From contig CADEGH010000005.1 of the NCBI GenBank assembly GCA_902826835.1, positions 200,365 to 264,364 on the forward strand: a stretch of 64,000 nucleotides of DNA. The letters are read 5' to 3'. Shown here piece by piece: positions 55,617-64,000 of this stretch; the first letter of the stretch is position 1; each line of letters begins with the position of its first letter. A program made the translations under genes and the position numbers. The notes beneath the pieces are model-generated. The model saw only the letters and a list, made by a program, of their open reading frames with translations, did no database searches and had not been told where the DNA came from. This DNA comes from an uncultured bacterium. Lineage in GTDB: Bacteria; Planctomycetota; GCA-002687715.

Positions 55617-57521
55617 TTAAAGTTCCTGATAACCGAGCAAAACATACTCGATCTCAGGTGGGTCCCCATCGGCATGAGGGGAGCGAGGCATGAACTCGAT
55701 ACGGAGGCGCACTGCGCGGGCTCCGTCGGTGGGGGGCCCAAGGTCGAACGGGCCGGATTCGAGGCACAGGGGGCGCCCATCTTGATCGGCGAGGGGCGTA
55801 CCCTCGGCGGTCATCGCCGGCTCACCACCCTGGTAGTAGATCTGAAAGTCCCGCTCTTCTTCGCCCCGCGCCCGGATTCCCAATCCCGGCTCTCGGAAGA
55901 AGCGGAACCGGCCCTGTCCGGCGACGACATGCCAGCGCGACACCACACTCGGATAGGAAATCGTCGAGATCCACAGGTAGGGCTGAAAGCGACTGTGGAC
56001 CGTCCGCGCTGACTCGCCTCGGCCAGGAGGGGTGGCGCTGAGGAGGAGGGCGCCGGCGCGCGGCTTGGAATCGGTCGAAGTCCCGCGGTCCGGCAGGCCC
56101 TGCAAGCCGAGACCCACCGCCGGCAGACTCGCGGTGGGGCCGGCGTAGACCCCCGAGTGTTCGATCGTCAACACCAGATCCCCCTCGGTCCGGTCGTAGA
56201 GGAATGGTTCCGCAAATTCGAGCCGGATGTAGCGCCGCTCTTCGACGCGGCTCGACGGGGAGAGCCGCCACGGCAGGCCGCCCGCGACTTGCAACGTCTT
56301 CGAACGCCTCCCGCCCTCGTCGTTGTGCTCGAAGCGATCGCTCAGGCCCGTTTCGGCCTCGCGCGAGCGACGCGACAAATAGCCGAGCCTCAGGCGCACT
56401 TCGTCGATTGCCGCGTCGGCGGGAATCGGCTCGGCGAGGTGGAAGGTGAGGGCCTGGATCAAGCACCGGTGCGGCGCAAATTCGGAGTCGGGACTGGCGC
56501 TCAACCAGCTCCACGGGATTAGCACCTGGGCGCGGGTGGGGGTGAGGCCGAAAAGATTCGGAATGAATGGGTCGGTCCGAGACCAACCACTCGTCAAGGA
56601 AGCCAGGGACCCGCCCGGAACCGGGGGGATGAGCGTCTCGAAGAGAGGCCTTGGTTTCAGGAGCTCGAAGGGTTCGCTCAGAGCCGAGACCGAGCGGGGG
56701 TCGAGGTCGGTCTCGGATCGAAACCCCACCTGGAGGAGTCGGTCGTTTCCCGGCGCGGTGCGCCAGCGCAGCGTGAGCGGACTCTTGAGGAGGCGCCCCT
56801 CGCTCGACCGGAGGTCCAGCCCGAGGCGCACCTCGTAGACCTGATCCGCGGCCCAGGGGAGGCCACCGGCAAAGGGCGAGATGATGATCGTCCTCGGATT
56901 GAGCGGGTCGACGAAGCGCACGACGTCTTCGACGCTCACATCGCGCGCGCGGTCGAAGACTTGGCAGCCGACTTCGATGGTGCGCGGGTCGAGGGGTGCG
57001 CTGAAGGTGAGCGCGATGTGGTCGCTGGCGGTGACCAGGGGGGCGCCCTCGGGATTGGGGCGGGCGACGACGAGCTCGAGATCTTGGCCTCGCGGAACCA
57101 TCGTGTCGTCGACCGCCACCTCGGCCGAGAGTCCGCCCATGAGTTCCGACCCATCCTGGGCCCGCAGGCCTTGGCTCGCGATTGGATGGAGAACTTGCAC
57201 CCGGAGGCCGCGCAGATCGGGCCAGCGCTGCAGAGGGTTGTCCGGATCCACGCGAAGCAGGCGGCCGTCGACTGAGAGGCGCACGGACACCGGATGCCCG
57301 GCGAGAGACGTGACCCGAACGGACCGTTTGGGCACCGCCTCGCGAGCAAGCGGCTTGCTGAACCGGATGAGGATCGGCTCGGTTGCGCCGATCGGCCCAG
57401 GCCCCGCGGTGAGCTGAAGCGGGAGGAAGGACGCCGGCTCGTCGGCGTGGCAAGCCGTGACGACCGCCAGCCAGAGGGGCCAGGTCAGGATCGAGAGGGC
57501 AGACTTGGGGACGCGGTTCAC
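55617..57521 (-). CDS. Secreted protein with bacterial Ig-like (Big_5-type) repeats
   Basis: This protein of about 634 residues carries a signal peptide (WPLWLAVVTACHADEP, Cys possibly lipidated) and repeated Ig-like domains with ILIRFSKPLAREAVPKRSV and IALTFSAPLDPRTIEVG, the pattern of the Big_5/SbsA-like domain. The C-terminal third (about 390-634) is beta-rich with no named fold. GTG 57521 is the best start because the frame farther upstream runs into the tRNA-Sec gene. It ends 22 bases before the parvulin gene and probably shares its transcript. Confidence 0.75.
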   Translation of the reverse strand: MNRVPKSALSILTWPLWLAVVTACHADEPASFLPLQLTAGPGPIGATEPILIRFSKPLAREAVPKRSVRVTSLAGHPVSVRLSVDGRLLRVDPDNPLQRWPDLRGLRVQVLHPIASQGLRAQDGSELMGGLSAEVAVDDTMVPRGQDLELVVARPNPEGAPLVTASDHIALTFSAPLDPRTIEVGCQVFDRARDVSVEDVVRFVDPLNPRTIIISPFAGGLPWAADQVYEVRLGLDLRSSEGRLLKSPLTLRWRTAPGNDRLLQVGFRSETDLDPRSVSALSEPFELLKPRPLFETLIPPVPGGSLASLTSGWSRTDPFIPNLFGLTPTRAQVLIPWSWLSASPDSEFAPHRCLIQALTFHLAEPIPADAAIDEVRLRLGYLSRRSREAETGLSDRFEHNDEGGRRSKTLQVAGGLPWRLSPSSRVEERRYIRLEFAEPFLYDRTEGDLVLTIEHSGVYAGPTASLPAVGLGLQGLPDRGTSTDSKPRAGALLLSATPPGRGESARTVHSRFQPYLWISTISYPSVVSRWHVVAGQGRFRFFREPGLGIRARGEEERDFQIYYQGGEPAMTAEGTPLADQDGRPLCLESGPFDLGPPTDGARAVRLRIEFMPRSPHADGDPPEIEYVLLGYQEL

Positions 57522-57660
57522 GCCTCGAGACCTACGGGGGAGGAGAGAGGTGACTCCGGCGCCCTCCACCGACCGGGTTGATCCGCGCTTCCCTCGATTG
57601 TCCGCTTCACCCAGGAGAATCGATCGACGGTTTGGTTCAACCGTTTCGCCCGCCGGAAAA

Positions 57661-57758
57661 TGGCGGGAGCGCATGGGAATCGAACCCACCAGACGGGTTA
57701 TTTGCCCGTCCCACCGGTTTTGAAGACCGGGCGTTCCACCAGGAAACGATCCGCTCCC
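57661..57758 (-). tRNA. selC: tRNA-Sec (anticodon UCA)
   Basis: Read on the minus strand, the 98-base gene has the selenocysteine-tRNA layout. It has an extended acceptor arm GGGAGCGG/GCGCUCCC, a 6-bp D-stem CGUUUC/GGAACG, an anticodon stem CCGGU/ACCGG with loop CUUCAAA and anticodon UCA (57721-57723), a long variable arm GACGGG/CCCGUC, a T-arm GUGGG/CCCAU with UUCGAUU, and an encoded GCCA end. The eighth acceptor pair is G-G, a mismatch. It sits 54 bases after the selD stop and has the layout of bacterial 8+5 tRNA-Sec. Confidence 0.96.
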
Positions 57759-57812
57759 GCAAAGAATTTTGCGTGCCCCTATCTACGTCTCGGGGCATCC
57801 TCCGTCAATCGT

Positions 57813-58889
57813 TCAGGTCAGGACGCGCAGCTCGGCCGCGGGGCTCGGCTCCACGCTGGCGATGACTGCGGTCTCCGTGAGCCCGGCTTCCTTGAGCCGC
57901 CGCACGAGAGGTTCGGCGCGGCTCGGGGGAACTGCGATCAGGAGTCCGCCCGAGGTTTGGGGATCGAGCAATATCTCGCGGTCCCACTCGCCGAGCTCCG
58001 GGCTGAAGTTCAGCCGGGATCCGACGTAGCGGAGGTTGGTCGCACCCGCACGGGTGCGGCAGCTCTTCTGGAAGCAGCGCTCGACTCCCTTGATGCGAGG
58101 GACGGACCGCGACCGCAGGACGACGCGCAAGGGGTCGTGCGCGAGCATCTCGCTCAGGTGGCCCAAGAGTCCGAAGCCGGTCACGTCCGTGAGCGCGTGC
58201 GGGGCGGCCTCGAGGATGGCATCCATGCCGACCGCGTTCAGGGTCGTCATCCACCGGATCGCTTCGCCGACCTCCGGCCAGTCGTTCGCCTGCCCCTTGA
58301 TCGAGGACACGATGAACCCGGTGCCGATCGGCTTGGTCAAGATGATGTAGTCGTTGGGCTTGAGGCCGCGGTTCCTGATCACCCGGTCCGGGTGCACTTC
58401 GCCGGTGACCGCGAGCCCGTACTTGATCTCTTTGTCGGTGACGGTGTGGCCGCCGGCGATCGCCGCGCCCGCCTCGGTGACCTTGGCCGCGCCCCCGGCG
58501 AGAATCTCGGCGAGGATCGCCGGATCGAGATCGCTCGGAAAGGCGCAGATGTTCAGCGCGGCAAGGGGCTTCGCGCCCATCGCGTAGATGTCGGAGAGGG
58601 AGTTGGCGGCGGCGATGAGTCCGTAGGTGTAGGGGTCATCCACAACCGGCGGAAAAAAATCCGTCGTGAACACCAACGCCCGATCCGGGGCGATGCGCAG
58701 GACGCCCGCATCCTCGGCACCCTCGGCGCCGACGATCAGATCGGGATGTTTGGGGAGCTGTCGTTCGCCCAGAACCTGGGCGAGGCCCTCGGGGGCCATT
58801 TTGGCCGCTCACCCTCCGGAGCCGGCGTACTGAGTCAAGCGAATGGGACGCATGGAATTCTCCGGGGTGTTGTAGGGAGCTTGAGTCAT
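57813..58889 (-). CDS. selD: Selenide, water dikinase SelD; is itself a selenoprotein (Sec27, UGA)
   Basis: SelD makes selenophosphate from selenide and ATP, the Se donor for Sec-tRNA. The frame from ATG 58889 reads TQYAGSGG, then UGA (58809-58811), then AAKMAPEGLAQVLG, which aligns with the SelD active-site loop (E. coli GAGCGCKISP), so UGA sits at the catalytic Cys and codes Sec27. A standard ORF search starts after it at 58799 and loses 30 residues. The rest has FTTDFFPP, GGHTVTDKEIKYGLAVTG and DVTGFGLLGHLSEM. The ATG overlaps the selA TGA as ATGA. ATG 58853 is a shorter alternative. Confidence 0.93.
58765..58783 (-). promoter_or_regulatory. Bacterial SECIS hairpin of selD
   Basis: The mRNA arms UCGCCCAG (58783-58776) and CUGGGCGA (58772-58765) pair perfectly over 8 bp around the loop GUU (58775-58773). 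The first loop base is G and lies 34 bases after the UGA (58809-58811), inside the usual window (about 16-37) for bacterial SECIS elements. A G at the start of the apical loop is the known requirement for SelB binding. It lies within the coding frame. Confidence 0.8.
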
Positions 58890-60307
58890 CGTTCCAAGTC
58901 CGCGAGGGCCGAACGAACCAAGGGCGCGATTTCCGATTCTTCGCCGTCGAAGAGGGTGCGCACGTCGAAGCGCACCCGGTTCTCGACGGTGCGGGTGAAC
59001 ACGCCGGGGGCTTGGTGGCGCAGCGCGCGCCCGAGGGCCGCGGGTTTCGCCGGCGTTTCGAGGTCGACGCCGAGACTCGGAATGGGGAGGGCGGGGAGGG
59101 CCCCCGAGCCCGCTTCGGCGGCCGTTTCCACCACTCGAGCGTGCACGCCTGGAAGGGCGAGGGCGTGCAGGCTGGCCGCCAACCGCTCCGCCTTCGGCCT
59201 CAGCCCTTCGACCGAGAGCGACAGCATGCGGAGAACGGGGATGAACGCGCGCACGCGAGACGGTTCGAGGTAGAGCGCGAGCGTCGCCTCCAACGCGGCG
59301 ATGCGCAGCTTGTCGATGCGCAGCGCGCGGGCGAGCGGATGGGCGCGCATCCGGTCGAGCCAGACCTTCTTGCCGAGGATGATCCCCGCTTGGGGTCCTC
59401 CGAGCAGCTTGTCGCCACTCATGCAGACGATGTCGGCGCCCGCGCTGAAGCTCGCGCGCACCGGGGGTTCATCGCCGATTCCGAGCTCCACGGGCGACAG
59501 CAAAGAGCCGCTGCCCAAGTCGTGGATCAGAGGGATGCCGCCCGACTGCGCGAGCGCCGCCAGCTCGGACAGCAAAGGCGCAGCTGTGAAACCGACGATG
59601 CGGTAATTGCTCGTATGCACCGCCAAGAGCGCGGCCGTCTCGCTGCGCATCGCTCGGCGGTAGTCGGCCAAGTGCGTGCGATTGGTGGTTCCGACTTCGA
59701 CGAGGTGGCATCCCGAGGCCGCCATCACGTCGGGGATGCGATAGCTGCCGCCGATCTCGACCAGTTCACCGCGGGAGCAGATCACTTCGCGCCCCGCGGC
59801 GACAGCGGCGAGGATCAGCAGGGTCGCGGCGGCGTTGTTGTTGACGACGAACGCGTCCTCGGCCCCCGTCAGCTCGCGGAGCAACTGCCCGGCGCGGGTG
59901 TCGCGCAGCTCGCGCTCTCCTTCGTTCCGCTCGACCTCGAGGAGGGAATACCCGCCGGCGCGGACGATCGCGTCGAGGGCAAACGAGGAGAGGGGGGCGC
60001 GGCCCAGTCCGGAGTGCAGGACCACCCCGGTCGCATTCAGGATCCTCGGCAGGGCTTCGGCATCGCGAGGGATCCGCCGCTTCAGGAGTTCGACCACCTC
60101 GTCTGGAGACGGCGCGGCTCGCCCCGGCGTGGCCAGGATCTCGGTCCGAAGCTCCTGCAGGACCAGGCGAATGTGTCGGCTCACCACTCCGGCGCCCCAC
60201 TTTTGTTTGAGCTCGCCGAGGGCGGGGGAGTCGAGCAGGCGATCCACTTTAGGGAGGGCCCGCAAGCTGGAGTTGCGATCCGGCGCGCGATCTTCCGGAG
60301 AAACCAT
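58886..60307 (-). CDS. selA: L-seryl-tRNA(Sec) selenium transferase
   Basis: This 473-residue PLP enzyme converts Ser-tRNA(Sec) to Sec-tRNA(Sec). It has a SelA-type N-terminal RNA-binding domain (about 1-70: LPKVDRLLDSPAL, VVSRHIRLVLQELR), the fold segment ATGVVLHSGLGRAPL, NNNAAATLLILAAVA and the PLP-binding lysine motif CMSGDKLLGGPQAGIILGKK. The ATG at 60307 gives the usual family length; the frame runs to 60763 but the extra 152 residues have no SelA features. Its TGA overlaps the selD ATG (ATGA). Expression with selD is therefore coupled. selB is not in the window. Confidence 0.95.
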   Translation of the reverse strand: MVSPEDRAPDRNSSLRALPKVDRLLDSPALGELKQKWGAGVVSRHIRLVLQELRTEILATPGRAAPSPDEVVELLKRRIPRDAEALPRILNATGVVLHSGLGRAPLSSFALDAIVRAGGYSLLEVERNEGERELRDTRAGQLLRELTGAEDAFVVNNNAAATLLILAAVAAGREVICSRGELVEIGGSYRIPDVMAASGCHLVEVGTTNRTHLADYRRAMRSETAALLAVHTSNYRIVGFTAAPLLSELAALAQSGGIPLIHDLGSGSLLSPVELGIGDEPPVRASFSAGADIVCMSGDKLLGGPQAGIILGKKVWLDRMRAHPLARALRIDKLRIAALEATLALYLEPSRVRAFIPVLRMLSLSVEGLRPKAERLAASLHALALPGVHARVVETAAEAGSGALPALPIPSLGVDLETPAKPAALGRALRHQAPGVFTRTVENRVRFDVRTLFDGEESEIAPLVRSALADLER

Positions 60308-60497
60308 AGGCGGAACGGTATCAGAGGCAGCTATCTCTTGACCGGGGCGACCCGATTCCGGCATACTCGCTCGCGAGGCACCCCCTGCCGTTCGCCTCCC
60401 GAGGTTGTCCGCCAACGAAGCTTCCGCCTGAACGCCCTCTTCGCGTACCCCAAAGTTGCCCGTCCGGGCGGCTTTGAGGCAGGCATCCGAGTCATCC

Positions 60498-60653
60498 ATG
60501 ACCACATCCACCCAGTCTCGCCCGGTCACTCGCCGTACCCAGATTGCCATGGGAACCCCCACTCGCCGTCGCATGGGGAAGGGCATCGTCGTTCTTGGTT
60601 GTGTAGCCCTGGCGCTCGGAGTCGCGGCGGCGATCCTGTTCACGCAAAGCTGA
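60498..60653 (+). CDS. Small membrane peptide (51 residues), tentative
   Basis: A 51-residue frame has a basic, Thr/Arg-rich N-terminus and one transmembrane helix near the end (GIVVLGCVALALGVAAAILF), finishing in TQS. It lies between selA (divergent) and the next lipoprotein gene, in a place with no other plausible coding. There is no good ribosome site, so it could be chance. Confidence 0.35.
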   Translation: MTTSTQSRPVTRRTQIAMGTPTRRRMGKGIVVLGCVALALGVAAAILFTQS

Positions 60654-60761
60654 AAAAATAGCTTGAGTTTCGGGCCAGGATCGGGTTGATTCGCCCTCGG
60701 AGCACGTTCGATACTGATGGGGTGCTTGTCCCGGAAGGTATCGGGCACTGGGAGCGACTTC

Positions 60762-61514
60762 ATGACTTTCGATCACCGACGGCTCGCGTGGTTAGTCCCC
60801 TTCCTCCTCCTCGCCTGTGGGGGATCGCCGGAACTGGCTGTACCTCGGACTCCCGCCGCGGCGTACTCCGAATTGCGTCCGCTGGCGATTGAGACAATCG
60901 GCCCGAGCCACCTCGTCGTGGTGGGTCACGCGGTCCGCCTGGATGGGCTACCCGAGGGAGTGATCCTCCGATCCGAGGATGCAGGCCAGACTTTCCGCCG
61001 CCAGGCCGACGAGGTCCATGACCTTCTGCGCGTGGGTTTCCAATCCGTGAGCGCCACCGACCGCCTTCGCGTCTGGGCAGGTGGCACTCGCACCACTGAC
61101 ACCGGCTCAAGCCGCGCCATCGTCTTCATCACCAGCGACGGCGGTAATCACTGGCGCGAGTCCGCCCTCCCGCAGGATCCCGCCCTCTCCGCCCTCGAGG
61201 TCCAACGCCTGACCCACTCGAACGACATCGCCGCCGAAGCCGTGGTGCGTAGCCTCGACCTCGCCACCCAGACCGAAGTCTCGTCCACCTTCGTTACCGA
61301 GGACGGCGGCCGTTCCTGGTCCGCCGGGACCTTCCGCAACCCTGCCTCCGATCCCAACGTGGACCGAACCGCCTCCTTCATCGACGCCGACCGCGGTTTC
61401 CGCCTCGCCGAGACCGCCCACCCCGGCCACACCTTCCTCGAAGTCACTGCCAGCGGCGGCCGCGACTGGATGCCCATCGCCGAACTCCTCGTGACCATGA
61501 TGGACACCTACTGA
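60762..61514 (+). CDS. Putative lipoprotein with sialidase/BNR-like repeats
   Basis: This 250-residue protein starts with a lipoprotein signal, LVPFLLLACGG, and contains Asp-box-like BNR units: ILRSEDAGQTFRR, FITSDGGNHWRES and FVTEDGGRSWSAG. The S-x-D-x-G-x-T/S-W pattern is seen in sialidases and photosynthesis-assembly (Ycf48-like) propellers. With only three or four units it may be a partial propeller. ATG 60762 has GGGAG about 8 bases upstream. Confidence 0.75.
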   Translation: MTFDHRRLAWLVPFLLLACGGSPELAVPRTPAAAYSELRPLAIETIGPSHLVVVGHAVRLDGLPEGVILRSEDAGQTFRRQADEVHDLLRVGFQSVSATDRLRVWAGGTRTTDTGSSRAIVFITSDGGNHWRESALPQDPALSALEVQRLTHSNDIAAEAVVRSLDLATQTEVSSTFVTEDGGRSWSAGTFRNPASDPNVDRTASFIDADRGFRLAETAHPGHTFLEVTASGGRDWMPIAELLVTMMDTY

Positions 61515-61587
61515 TCCCCGCCCTTGCCTGCCGGCCCCCCCTCGGGCAAAATCCCCCCCAGGTTCGACCCCCCTCGAACCCCACCCT

Positions 61588-61661
<74 letters not shown>

Positions 61662-61880
61662 TTTCACGGTGAAAGTTCCGTCGTGTTCCGGTGCGCTCGC
61701 GGCACACGGCTTGCCGCTTGCGCACGCGACACCTGCTGCGCATTGGGAGAGCAATCATCGGAGAGTCGTCCAGCGTAGTGGATCGCAGAAGCACCAAGTT
61801 AATGCCGATGCCCCGGTGCGTGGTAACCGCTGCACCGGTAGTAGCTGCAACCAATCGCTCAATCTTTCGCTAGTTTAAGG

Positions 61881-64000
61881 TCATTTGCGAAGGTCTTCAC
61901 GTGCGCCCGCGCTATTCGCTTGCGAGAATTCCTCGATTAAGCGAGCGAGAAGTCTTTCAAGTTCAACCCGCGACGCCGGGTCCGCCGCGGCCTCTTGGTT
62001 GAGCAAGGATAGGGCCTTCCTTGTGGCGGACACAGCCTCCTCTAGTCTGCCAGCTTGGCGAAGTGTCCAAGCAAGGGTGCAGAGCATCTGACGATTGCCT
62101 TCTTTTGAGAGCGTTACAGCTCGCTGTGCTGCGTTGACCGCGAGCTTATCTGGCTCATCAAGATCGCGATTTGCAGTGGCAACAAGAACCGCCAGATCAT
62201 GCCAAGCCACTACGTCTTCTGGCCGAAGGGCAAGCCCTCGCTCCAGTTCAGCCCTAGCTCCATCTGTATCTCCCAATTGTCGCAATACGCTTAGTAAGTT
62301 CTTGTGAGCGACATCGTTTGTCTTTTCTGCATCAATAGCTTTACGAAAGTGCTTAATGGCTCCGTGTACGTCACCGCTCTCGTAGAGGCTGCCGCCCAGA
62401 TTGCTATGGGCCATTGAGTGGCTTGGCGCGATGGCGATGGCTTTGCGGAAATGTGTAGACGCAGCTTCACAGTCTCCGGACCGAAGTAGCGCAAGCCCAA
62501 TATTATTATGCACTTCCGCATTTTCCGCGTCCCTGTTGAGCGCGGCCATGAAATGCTCTACCGCCTCCTTGTTGTTCCCGACGTCAAACATCACGTTGCC
62601 CAAATTGTTGTGTGCCAGGGCATGCCCGTCATCAAGCGTAAGTGCCTTGCGATAGCTTGCAATTGCTTCATCAATGTCGCCATTCCTCCTGAGCGCTCTG
62701 CCTAGGTTCACGTGCGCGTCAGCATTGTGCGAATCGAGAGCCAACGCCTTTCGTGAATGCGCAATGGCACCGTTGAGGTCGCCGATTTCCATTAGAGCGT
62801 AGCTGATATTATTGTGGGTCGCCGCGCTGTTCGGCTTGAGTAGCAGCGCCTTTCTCATTTCATCCAGCGCGGCCTCCCACCGGTGCTTGTCCAAGAGGGC
62901 GCGCGCCAAATTGTGACGCGTCGTAAAATGGCGTGGGTCGATTTCCAATGCGCGATTGTAGTGGCGGATAGCTTCGTCGGTCGTCCCGCATAGCATCAGT
63001 GAAAATCCCGCCCAAGACCATGCGTCAGCGGAGTCGGGCCACAAGAATGACAGTGCCGTTGCGCATTGCTCCGCAAGGCGTCGGTCCTTGGCAAGGCCGG
63101 CAGCGCAAGCAAGCTCGGTGTAGTGTATTAGCCGGGCGCGCGGCGAAACGAAGATAGCCCATGAAAATAGATTGATGGCTTTGCGTAAGTTGTCTATGTC
63201 GCCAGGCTTGCGTAAAGCCACCATGCGCACGCCTTCGACAAAGAAGTCCAAGGAAGACTGAGGCGGCAGGGGCGGGATTCCTATCGCCGCGGCTTCGCTG
63301 GCGCGACCAGAGAGATGCAGCAGATGGACGCGCAAACTCAGCAAGGATGGGAAGCGAGCCTCTAGGTCGGCGTGGGGCGTAAGCACCGAAAGTGCCGCAT
63401 CCCAGTCACGGTTAATCGCATGAGCGAGGCTGGACCCTGCAACCACCTCGGGGAGTTCAGGGTGTTCATCGAGTAGAGGCAGGAATGCCGCCAGGGCATC
63501 TCGGGATTCGTGCGAAACGATATGCGAGAAGCCGGCTTCAATGCCCTTCTCGCGAACAGCGAGCAGGCGGACCGCCTCTCCAGTGCGAAGCACATCCATC
63601 CGGAAGTAAAGGTAGGTTCCGAGGCCACCAGTACAAACCAATAGGATTGCAGCAACGACGAGTAGCGCAGCTACCTTGGGATTTCGCTGTGTCCAACGAT
63701 AGAAACGCAACAGAGGACCAGTACTCTTTGCGCGGATCGGTTCATGACAGCGAATCCGCCGTAGGTCTTCGGCCAATTCAAGTGCCGACTGATAACGGCG
63801 ATCACGGTTCTTCTGTAGAGCGCATTCAATCACGGTCTTCAGGTCGACTGGAACCTTGCAGTTGATGAGTCGGGGATCGGAAGGTTCCTGTTCTTGGATC
63901 GCGTGGTACAGCCCCTCGCGAGTGGGAGCATCGAACGGCCGGCAAAGGGTAGCGCACTCATAGAGCATTACTCCTAGCGCCCATACATCAGTGCGCCGGG
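61881..64000 (-). CDS. C-terminal part of Ser/Thr protein kinase with TPR repeats (5' end outside window)
   Basis: The frame runs off the right edge; the first visible residues RRTDVWALGVMLYECATLCRPF are the kinase subdomain IX region of Hanks-type Ser/Thr kinases, then DPRLINCKVPVDLKTVIECAL and NRDRRYQSALELAEDL are subdomain XI. A transmembrane helix follows (about 100-122 from 63968; AALLVVAAILLVCTGGLGTYL), then a long extracytoplasmic part with at least eight TPR units, such as NADAHVNLGRALRRNGDIDEA and NSAATHNNISYALMEIGDLNGA. Base composition is lower in GC than neighbours. The kinase core is outside the window, so activity cannot be judged. Confidence 0.85.
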   Translation of the reverse strand, partial: RRTDVWALGVMLYECATLCRPFDAPTREGLYHAIQEQEPSDPRLINCKVPVDLKTVIECALQKNRDRRYQSALELAEDLRRIRCHEPIRAKSTGPLLRFYRWTQRNPKVAALLVVAAILLVCTGGLGTYLYFRMDVLRTGEAVRLLAVREKGIEAGFSHIVSHESRDALAAFLPLLDEHPELPEVVAGSSLAHAINRDWDAALSVLTPHADLEARFPSLLSLRVHLLHLSGRASEAAAIGIPPLPPQSSLDFFVEGVRMVALRKPGDIDNLRKAINLFSWAIFVSPRARLIHYTELACAAGLAKDRRLAEQCATALSFLWPDSADAWSWAGFSLMLCGTTDEAIRHYNRALEIDPRHFTTRHNLARALLDKHRWEAALDEMRKALLLKPNSAATHNNISYALMEIGDLNGAIAHSRKALALDSHNADAHVNLGRALRRNGDIDEAIASYRKALTLDDGHALAHNNLGNVMFDVGNNKEAVEHFMAALNRDAENAEVHNNIGLALLRSGDCEAASTHFRKAIAIAPSHSMAHSNLGGSLYESGDVHGAIKHFRKAIDAEKTNDVAHKNLLSVLRQLGDTDGARAELERGLALRPEDVVAWHDLAVLVATANRDLDEPDKLAVNAAQRAVTLSKEGNRQMLCTLAWTLRQAGRLEEAVSATRKALSLLNQEAAADPASRVELERLLARLIEEFSQANSAGAREDLRK

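Noticed and set aside
53912..55693. 593-codon plus-strand frame opposite the parvulin gene
   Set aside because: The parvulin has clear domains and a signal peptide; the opposite frame is rich in Arg, Gly and Ala, as expected for a shadow.
55617..57689. Start of the Ig-like secreted protein at 57689
   Set aside because: That start lies inside the tRNA-Sec gene and gives an N-terminus with no signal. GTG 57521 is preferred.
57813..58799. selD starting at ATG 58799
   Set aside because: That start omits the active-site loop that precedes it in all SelD proteins. The frame reads through UGA from ATG 58889, which overlaps the selA stop.
57660..59273. Long plus-strand frames opposite tRNA-Sec, selD and selA
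   Set aside because: They cover a tRNA and two confident genes on the other strand and encode no recognisable domain.
58886..60763. Extension of selA by 152 residues beyond the chosen ATG at 60307
   Set aside because: The extra part has no SelA resemblance and would overlap the upstream region of the lipoprotein gene. The ATG at 60307 gives the family length.

Overview
This is a high-GC (roughly 65% G+C by eye), gene-dense bacterial chromosome window with no phage, insertion sequence or CRISPR array. The mix suggests a Planctomycetota-like bacterium, an inference from gene content and not from a marker gene. The pointers are large secreted proteins with FG-GAP, Calx-beta or Ig-like modules, a di-haem peroxidase with an extra C-terminal beta module, a Ser/Thr kinase fused to TPRs, exosortase-type exopolysaccharide genes, and a type II secretion / type IV pilus-like machine scattered over several loci.

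Layout. 0-4.6 kb (+): end of a Pro/Ala-rich protein, a terminator, then the tightly coupled set tRNA-binding protein - recN - mannose-6-phosphate isomerase, and an RsuA/RluB-type pseudouridine synthase. 4.8-7.8 kb (-): gspK, a short lipoprotein secretin and a small secreted protein. 8-9.6 kb: a degenerate REC-GGDEF protein and a small membrane protein. 9.8-18 kb (+): a c-di-GMP-I (GEMM) riboswitch with a switchable downstream hairpin, leading a FliA/WhiG-like sigma factor, a VanZ-like protein, two paralogous secreted proteins (one carrying a pseudopilin-like tail), purB and a hypothetical gene. 18-21.7 kb (+): DHH phosphoesterase, 2Fe-2S ferredoxin, thymidine kinase, thiD, elbB. 21.7-27 kb (-): two glycosyltransferases flanking an asparagine synthase-like amidotransferase (exopolysaccharide type), then nadA. 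27-39.5 kb: di-haem peroxidase, acyl-CoA synthetase, polytopic membrane protein, CAP-domain protein, FAD monooxygenase, Calx-beta/FG-GAP lipoprotein, Rpn-family nuclease. 39.9-52.6 kb: carB, a subtilase, gspM/gspL-like genes, an ECF sigma/anti-sigma pair, ribBA, a His-rich metal exporter, rsgA, DUF2752. 52.7-57.5 kb (-): secreted proteins and a parvulin-type isomerase. 57.6-60.3 kb (-): a selenocysteine locus, selA-selD-tRNA-Sec. 60.5-64 kb: small ORF, lipoprotein, tRNA-Pro, then a lower-GC TPR kinase running off the right edge.

Two systems stand out. First, selD is itself a selenoprotein. Its reading frame passes through an in-frame UGA at the catalytic Cys position, with a perfect 8-bp hairpin just downstream that fits a bacterial SECIS, and it overlaps selA by ATGA. 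A conventional ORF call loses the N-terminus and the active site. Second, a c-di-GMP riboswitch governs an alternative sigma factor of the flagellar/sporulation type where no flagellar genes are present. It lies next to a GGDEF protein with degenerate motifs and upstream of secretion-related genes, suggesting c-di-GMP control of surface or secretion functions.
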